Part shown: positions 22,664 to 26,243 of the stretch, one piece after another
How positions within the stretch are numbered: the stretch's first letter is position 1
Layout: every line of letters starts with the position of its first letter
DNA from: a virus
Strand: one strand, 5' to 3'
Virus record (IMG/VR): IMGVR_UViG_3300046012_000232
Span: 1-26,243 of that record
DNA: 26,243 nucleotides
Translations under genes and position numbers: made by a program
The notes under the pieces: model-generated
The model's input: only the letters and a program-made list of their open reading frames with translations
Databases searched by the model: none
What the model was told of the DNA's origin: nothing

Positions 22664-23071
22664 ATGGCAACTGAGATCAAGATGCCCTTTGCCCTGGGCC
22701 GGGATGGTGCAGTGGTTCATACCGAAACACCTGACGTGCAGACCGAGCAGCATTTGGAGGCCCTGGTTACCACCCAGCCCGGCTCACGGGTGATGCTGCC
22801 TACCTATGGTGTGCCGACGATGCCAATGGTATTCCGGGCCGGGGATAAAGTAGTTCAGGGCGAGCTGGTGGATGATGTCAAGCAGGCGTGCGCAACCTGG
22901 GAGCCCAATGTCACCATCAGGTCCATCGCGCCCATCCCGTCCCAGATTCATGACTACGGCACGGCGTCCGTGGAGATTGACTGGATCCAGGGTGCGGTGG
23001 CGGCATTCAGCCAGGTTAACACGGCAACCATTCTGGTCGGCGGAACAGTAGTAGAGGATCTACCCACATGA
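22664..23071 (+). CDS. Baseplate wedge protein, gp25-like
   Basis: A 135-residue protein, ATG with GGAGAA directly upstream. The sequence fits the gp25/gpW lysozyme-like wedge family: MPFALGRDGAVVHTET, EQHLEALVTTQPGSRVMLPTYGVPTMPMVF, then DDVKQACATWEPNVTIRSIAP. 'L.t..GeR.m.p.yG.....l' is the family core, here TTQPGSRVMLPTYG. This protein joins baseplate wedges to the sheath start and is conserved in all contractile systems. It overlaps the gp6-like gene by four bases (ATGA), as often found. Confidence 0.9.
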   Translation: MATEIKMPFALGRDGAVVHTETPDVQTEQHLEALVTTQPGSRVMLPTYGVPTMPMVFRAGDKVVQGELVDDVKQACATWEPNVTIRSIAPIPSQIHDYGTASVEIDWIQGAVAAFSQVNTATILVGGTVVEDLPT

Positions 23072-24624
23072 GCGGAACACAGGCTAGTTTCACTAGCCCC
23101 ACGGTGCCTTTCCCGACCACGGTCTACCCCCTGCCTATTGCCTACCCGGTTCTGACCATCCCGACGAATATTGACTACACGTCCAAGGACTACTCCGGGT
23201 TCCTGACGTCCATGCTGACGTTCGCCTCCCAGATTCTCCCGGACTGGAACCCCACCTCTGAGGGTGACTTCGGGCGCGTTCTGGTCGAGCTGTTCTGCTA
23301 CGCAGCCGACATCCTGTCTTACTATGGCGACCGGATTTCCCAGGAAGCCTATCTCCCCACGGCCCAGCAGCGCCTGTCCCTGCTGAACATCGCCCAGCTG
23401 CTGGGCTACATTGCCTCCAACGGCGTGCCCGCTTCGGGATCGGTGACCTTCCAGACCTCCAACCCGGGCGTGGCTGTGGATATCCCGGCCGGAACCCAGG
23501 TGCAGACTTCCTTCGGTGTCACCGGCCTGGATCAGCCGGTGGTCTACGAAACCCAGACCGACATCCTGGTTCCTGCCAACGGGGGCACGAACACCACTGA
23601 TGTTATCCAGGGGGAAACGCAGACCCTGGTGGAGCTGGGCGTCTCTGACGGCACGGCCGGTCAGCAGTTCACCATCCCTCAGACCGGGGTTATTGACGGC
23701 TCGGTGTCGGTATTTGTCCAGACGGCCACGGACAATGAGCTGTGGACTGGCGTGCAGTTCCTGGTGGATTCCCAGAACACGGACAAGACATACTCCATCC
23801 TCACCGATGCGCTGGGCAACACCATCATCACGTTCGGGGATAATATCAACGGGGAGATCCCCGGCATCGGCCTGGCTGTGTTTGCCACCTACCGGATCGG
23901 CGTGGGCGCCAAGGGAAATGTCGGCGAGGGCCTGGTCGGGGTTATCGTAGACAACATCGAGGGCGTGTTCATCCCCACCGAGGCTGACGGGATCACCTTC
24001 CTGTCCTCTGCCATGGTGGGGGGAACGGATGCGGAAACCAACGACCAGATCAGGGCTAATGCACCTGCGGCATTCCGGACCCAGTACCGGGCCGTGTCCC
24101 CGGCGGACTACGGGGATCTCGCCCTGGCTGTACCAGGGGTTATTGCGGCGAATGCCGTGGCTAATCATTCAACATCTGTGTCCGTGTATATCCTGGGACC
24201 CGGGGCCTCTATACCAGATGATGGTCTCATTCAGGCAACACTCACCTACTTTGAGTCCCGGATGCTGGCAGGGGTATCGCTCTCCGTGCTCCCTCCTAAC
24301 CTGATTAAGGTAGACGTAGGATCCTCCGGTAACAATGTTCAGCTTGCTGTCAAGGACCGGTTCGCCCAGGCGAATGTCATCCCCAATGTCCAGAAAGCAC
24401 TGAACTCCCTGCTGTCCCCACCCAATGTCGGGTTCGGCCAGCTGCTCAATGTTTCGGATATCTACAACGCCATACTGTCCGTAGACGGTGTAGCCTGGGC
24501 CCTGATCCCGTTGTTCACGCGCGAGGATGTCGTCAAGACGGACAACGTTGCTATCCAGTTCCGGGCCAGTGAGGTCCCCGTCCCGGGCACGTTCTTCATC
24601 TCGGCATCTGGCGGGTTCATCTGA
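23068..24624 (+). CDS. Baseplate wedge protein, gp6 / J-like
   Basis: A 518-residue protein, ATG 23068 in an ATGA overlap with the gp25-like gene. The N-terminal pattern IDYTSKDYSGFLTSMLTFASQILPDWNPTSEGDFGRVLVELFCYAADILSYYGDRISQEAYLPTAQQRLSLLNIAQLLGY is typical of gp6/J-like wedge proteins. The middle has GSVTFQTSNPGVAVDIPAGTQVQT, TITFGDNINGEIP, VGGTDAETNDQIRANAPAAFRTQYRAVSPADYGDLALAVPGV, also hallmark segments ('GG.D.Es.e.ir..ap...rt..RavT..DYe.la...pgv'). The protein forms the wedge core of the baseplate ring. Its stop overlaps the following HNH gene's start as TGATG. Confidence 0.92.
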   Translation: MSGTQASFTSPTVPFPTTVYPLPIAYPVLTIPTNIDYTSKDYSGFLTSMLTFASQILPDWNPTSEGDFGRVLVELFCYAADILSYYGDRISQEAYLPTAQQRLSLLNIAQLLGYIASNGVPASGSVTFQTSNPGVAVDIPAGTQVQTSFGVTGLDQPVVYETQTDILVPANGGTNTTDVIQGETQTLVELGVSDGTAGQQFTIPQTGVIDGSVSVFVQTATDNELWTGVQFLVDSQNTDKTYSILTDALGNTIITFGDNINGEIPGIGLAVFATYRIGVGAKGNVGEGLVGVIVDNIEGVFIPTEADGITFLSSAMVGGTDAETNDQIRANAPAAFRTQYRAVSPADYGDLALAVPGVIAANAVANHSTSVSVYILGPGASIPDDGLIQATLTYFESRMLAGVSLSVLPPNLIKVDVGSSGNNVQLAVKDRFAQANVIPNVQKALNSLLSPPNVGFGQLLNVSDIYNAILSVDGVAWALIPLFTREDVVKTDNVAIQFRASEVPVPGTFFISASGGFI

Positions 24625-25055
24625 TGAAAACCTGTACTAAGTGTGGCCTGGAAAAGGAATTAACATCTTTTCCTAAGCATCCTAATGGAAGAGATGGCAG
24701 AAATTCCTGGTGCCAGGCATGTGCAAATGCTCTGAGTCTTGCTTGGTATCACGCTCTGACTCCAGAACAGAAGTTCCGCAGAAATCTTCGGGGAAAGGCT
24801 GTAGCTTACGGCCTTGATCCGGACATCATTGAAGCTCACTGGAACACTCATAACGGTGTGTGCGATATCTGCCAGCAGCCGCCCTCCGGAAGTCGCCGGT
24901 TATCTATTGAACACGACCACACCACAGGAAAGTTCAGGGGTATCACATGTGACTCCTGTAATAATGGGTTAGCCAGATTCAAGGATGACGTTAAACTACT
25001 GGAGGCGGCCATCAATTACCTGATCAGGGCGCGCGATTCAGAAGAGGTGACTTGA
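24624..25055 (+). CDS. HNH endonuclease, endonuclease VII type (probable homing gene)
   Basis: A 143-residue protein, ATG in a TGATG overlap with the gp6-like gene. The N-terminus has two CxxC pairs (Cys4/Cys7, Cys30/Cys33), likely a zinc knuckle. The C-terminal half is an endonuclease-VII-type His-Me finger: Cys80/Cys83 (CDIC), IEHDHTTGKFRG with His97, Asp98, His99, then Cys109/Cys112 and Asn113 (CDSCNN), and a closing helix AINYL. Such enzymes cut DNA; free-standing copies between structural genes often behave as homing endonucleases. Base use is unlike its neighbours: bases 24661-24720 have 26 G+C of 60, whereas 23461-23520 have 39 of 60. That supports recent arrival. A resolvase role in DNA packaging is less likely given its place in the baseplate operon. 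Confidence 0.88.
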   Translation: MKTCTKCGLEKELTSFPKHPNGRDGRNSWCQACANALSLAWYHALTPEQKFRRNLRGKAVAYGLDPDIIEAHWNTHNGVCDICQQPPSGSRRLSIEHDHTTGKFRGITCDSCNNGLARFKDDVKLLEAAINYLIRARDSEEVT

Positions 25056-25741
25056 TGGCAGCCGTATACCCCAACACCACGTTCTCCTGGACGAACCGGG
25101 TGGACAATGTCAATGTCGTGTTCGCCAACGACCCGAACAGCATTGTCGCTGAGGTTATCGCTATCGAGCAGACCCTGGGCACCAACCCCCAGCAGGAGAA
25201 AGTGCCTATCCTGGGCACGACCCCGATCAATTACGCGTCCGTGGACGCGCGCATCTCCGATACCTTAGCCGGTTCCCAGAAGCCGGTGGTGGAGCTGAGC
25301 TGCCAGAACCTCCCCTGCCGTCCGGGCCAGTTGCTGTTCAACAGCTACCGGGCGCGCTTCGATCCTTTCCGGATGTACAACGGCAATGATGTTGTTGTGC
25401 CGGCAGATGGCTGGTGGATCATTACTGCTACCCAGCAGTGGGAGGAGCCAGTCGGCTTTCTCACCGGGTTCAGCCGGTGCGGGCTCATGCTCAACGGGTT
25501 CCTGGAGCACTTCCATGATTTCCGGTGGGACTTCCCCAACCGCACCCTGGTCCCGTTCGGCTTCCCCATCGGCGTGTTCGGGTACAACACCGTCACCTGG
25601 CAGGGACTGCTGCACAAGGGCGACCGGTTCCAGATCCAGTCCTGTAATGGCACGTTCTTCGAGCCTCACCACATCCTGACTGGTGACCTGAAGGCGTGCT
25701 GGATCCGTTCCGCAAATCCTACTGCCTTCATCTCTGGATAA
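25055..25741 (+). CDS. Tail fibre/adaptor protein with C-terminal jelly-roll-like domain
   Basis: A 228-residue protein. ATG 25055 overlaps the HNH stop as TGATG and has AGAGGTGA 4 bases upstream; TTG 25052 is in frame but unlikely. The N-terminus (TTFSWTNRVDNVNVVFANDPNSIVAEVIAIEQTLGTNPQ) is a helix-containing attachment segment I recall from actinobacteriophage distal tail proteins. From about residue 85 a beta-rich domain follows: LLFNSYRARFDPFRMYNGNDVVVPADGWWIITATQQWEE, GFSRCGLMLNG, WQGLLHKGDRFQIQSCNG, KACWIRS, resembling a C1q/TNF-type jelly roll. Before the HNH gene arrived it probably followed the gp6-like gene directly. A role in receptor binding or baseplate periphery is inferred. Confidence 0.6.
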   Translation: MAAVYPNTTFSWTNRVDNVNVVFANDPNSIVAEVIAIEQTLGTNPQQEKVPILGTTPINYASVDARISDTLAGSQKPVVELSCQNLPCRPGQLLFNSYRARFDPFRMYNGNDVVVPADGWWIITATQQWEEPVGFLTGFSRCGLMLNGFLEHFHDFRWDFPNRTLVPFGFPIGVFGYNTVTWQGLLHKGDRFQIQSCNGTFFEPHHILTGDLKACWIRSANPTAFISG

Positions 25742-25744
25742 CTC

Positions 25745-26243
25745 ATGGCTATTTACGGGTACTCCCCGTATGGTATTGACTCCCCGTTCTATGGAATCCA
25801 GGCGCCGGACGGGTATATTGTCGAGCCCTTTACCGCTCAGTCTGTTAACTACTCCACCATTCAGCTGAACTGGCAGCGTCCCACTGCCCAGTTCGCTGAG
25901 TTCCGGCTGATCAGGAACCGCTTCGGTTTCCCGGTGAACGAGACGGACGGGGAGATCCTGCTCCAGTCCGATACCTGGCCCGGCCAGCTGTTCAATGACA
26001 CCTCTGTTATTCAGGGGAATTATCACTACTACGGGATCTACCTGCTGGTTCTCTACGCTGACTTCTATGTCTGGGTGCGCTCGGGGGTTACTGCCTGCCT
26101 CGCCAACCAGGATTACGGGTCCGGTGCTTTCCTGTACGGCCTGATTCCCGACCACATGACCCAGATTGACCAGACTGAACTGACCTCAGACACGCTCGGC
26201 AACTCCTTCCTCAAGACATTCATGAACGTCATCGGCTGGGCCT
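25745..26243 (+). CDS. Tail protein, P2 gpI-like (N-terminal part)
   Basis: Partial gene: ATG 25745, three bases after the upstream stop, open to the end of the window (166 codons). The first 30 residues (MAIYGYSPYGIDSPFYGIQ) are aromatic-rich and extended. Residues about 30-120 look like a fibronectin-III-like or similar beta domain (INLxW-type strand STIQLNWQRPTAQFAEFRLIRNRFGFP, then YHYYGIYLLVLYADFYVWVRSG). From about residue 135 the pattern LYGLIPDHMTQIDQTELTSDTLGNSFLKTFMNVIGW resembles the start of the P2 tail protein I family ('ly..lP..yr..D.......l..fl.v.g'). In contractile phages this protein follows gp6/J, which matches the order here once the inserted gene is ignored. Confidence 0.6.
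   Translation, partial: MAIYGYSPYGIDSPFYGIQAPDGYIVEPFTAQSVNYSTIQLNWQRPTAQFAEFRLIRNRFGFPVNETDGEILLQSDTWPGQLFNDTSVIQGNYHYYGIYLLVLYADFYVWVRSGVTACLANQDYGSGAFLYGLIPDHMTQIDQTELTSDTLGNSFLKTFMNVIGWA

Noticed and set aside
22954-24168. Long 404-codon open frame on the minus strand
   Set aside because: It lies opposite the well-supported gp25-like and gp6-like genes. Its protein lacks family motifs, has the Arg/Gly/His-rich look of antisense high-GC frames, and no ribosome site is evident.

Overview
The window is a stretch of a tailed-phage genome: the virion structural (late) region of a contractile-tailed phage (myovirus morphology). All supported genes lie on the + strand. They are packed with tiny gaps or stop/start overlaps (TAATG, TGATG, ATGA, GTGA, TAGTG). 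High G+C, several GTG starts, strong purine-rich ribosome binding sites and wall-degrading domains inside the tape measure suggest a high-GC Gram-positive, probably actinobacterial, host. That host call is an inference; nothing in the window proves it. No tRNA, integrase, CRISPR array, replication gene or stand-alone lysis gene was found.

Layout. (1) 2-427 is the C-terminal end of an N4-gp56-like major capsid protein. (2) 476-8938 is a long cassette of nine virion-surface-like genes: small beta-rich proteins plus two large tandem-repeat proteins (784 aa with 18-residue units, 704 aa with about 20-residue units). They are probably head decoration, head fibre or adhesin proteins. (3) 8938-12905 holds probable neck and connector genes, with a pectate-lyase-like tailspike (10580-12085) placed among them. 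(4) 12914-15011 encodes the contractile sheath and the tail tube. (5) 15047-16070 is a T4-gp26-like/tail assembly chaperone gene followed in the +1 frame by a 49-codon extension, joined at a UCC-UGA stop. (6) 16060-19548 is a tape measure protein with both an NlpC/P60 domain and a lytic transglycosylase-like domain. (7) 19548-24624 is a compact baseplate set: CIS-tube/LysM-type hub adaptor, gp53-like protein, gp27-like hub, gp5/VgrG-like OB spike fused to an extra domain, gp25-like wedge and gp6/J-like wedge. (8) 24624-25055 is an AT-richer endonuclease-VII-type HNH gene dropped between baseplate genes. (9) 25055-26243 holds a jelly-roll-like adaptor or fibre protein and the start of a P2-gpI-like tail protein cut off by the window end.

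How they work together: the sheath contracts around the tube, driven by the wedge (gp25, gp6) and hub (gp27, gp5) proteins. The tape measure sets tail length and probably carries wall-cleaving activity to the cell. The tailspike, repeat proteins and distal adaptor genes probably provide host binding. The chaperone pair helps tube assembly around the tape measure.

The most interesting non-obvious signals are the apparent +1 frameshift in the chaperone gene, two different RNA hairpins that seem to control the start sites of the two large repeat proteins, and a C-terminal module shared between the tailspike and the central spike protein, with a large insertion in one copy.
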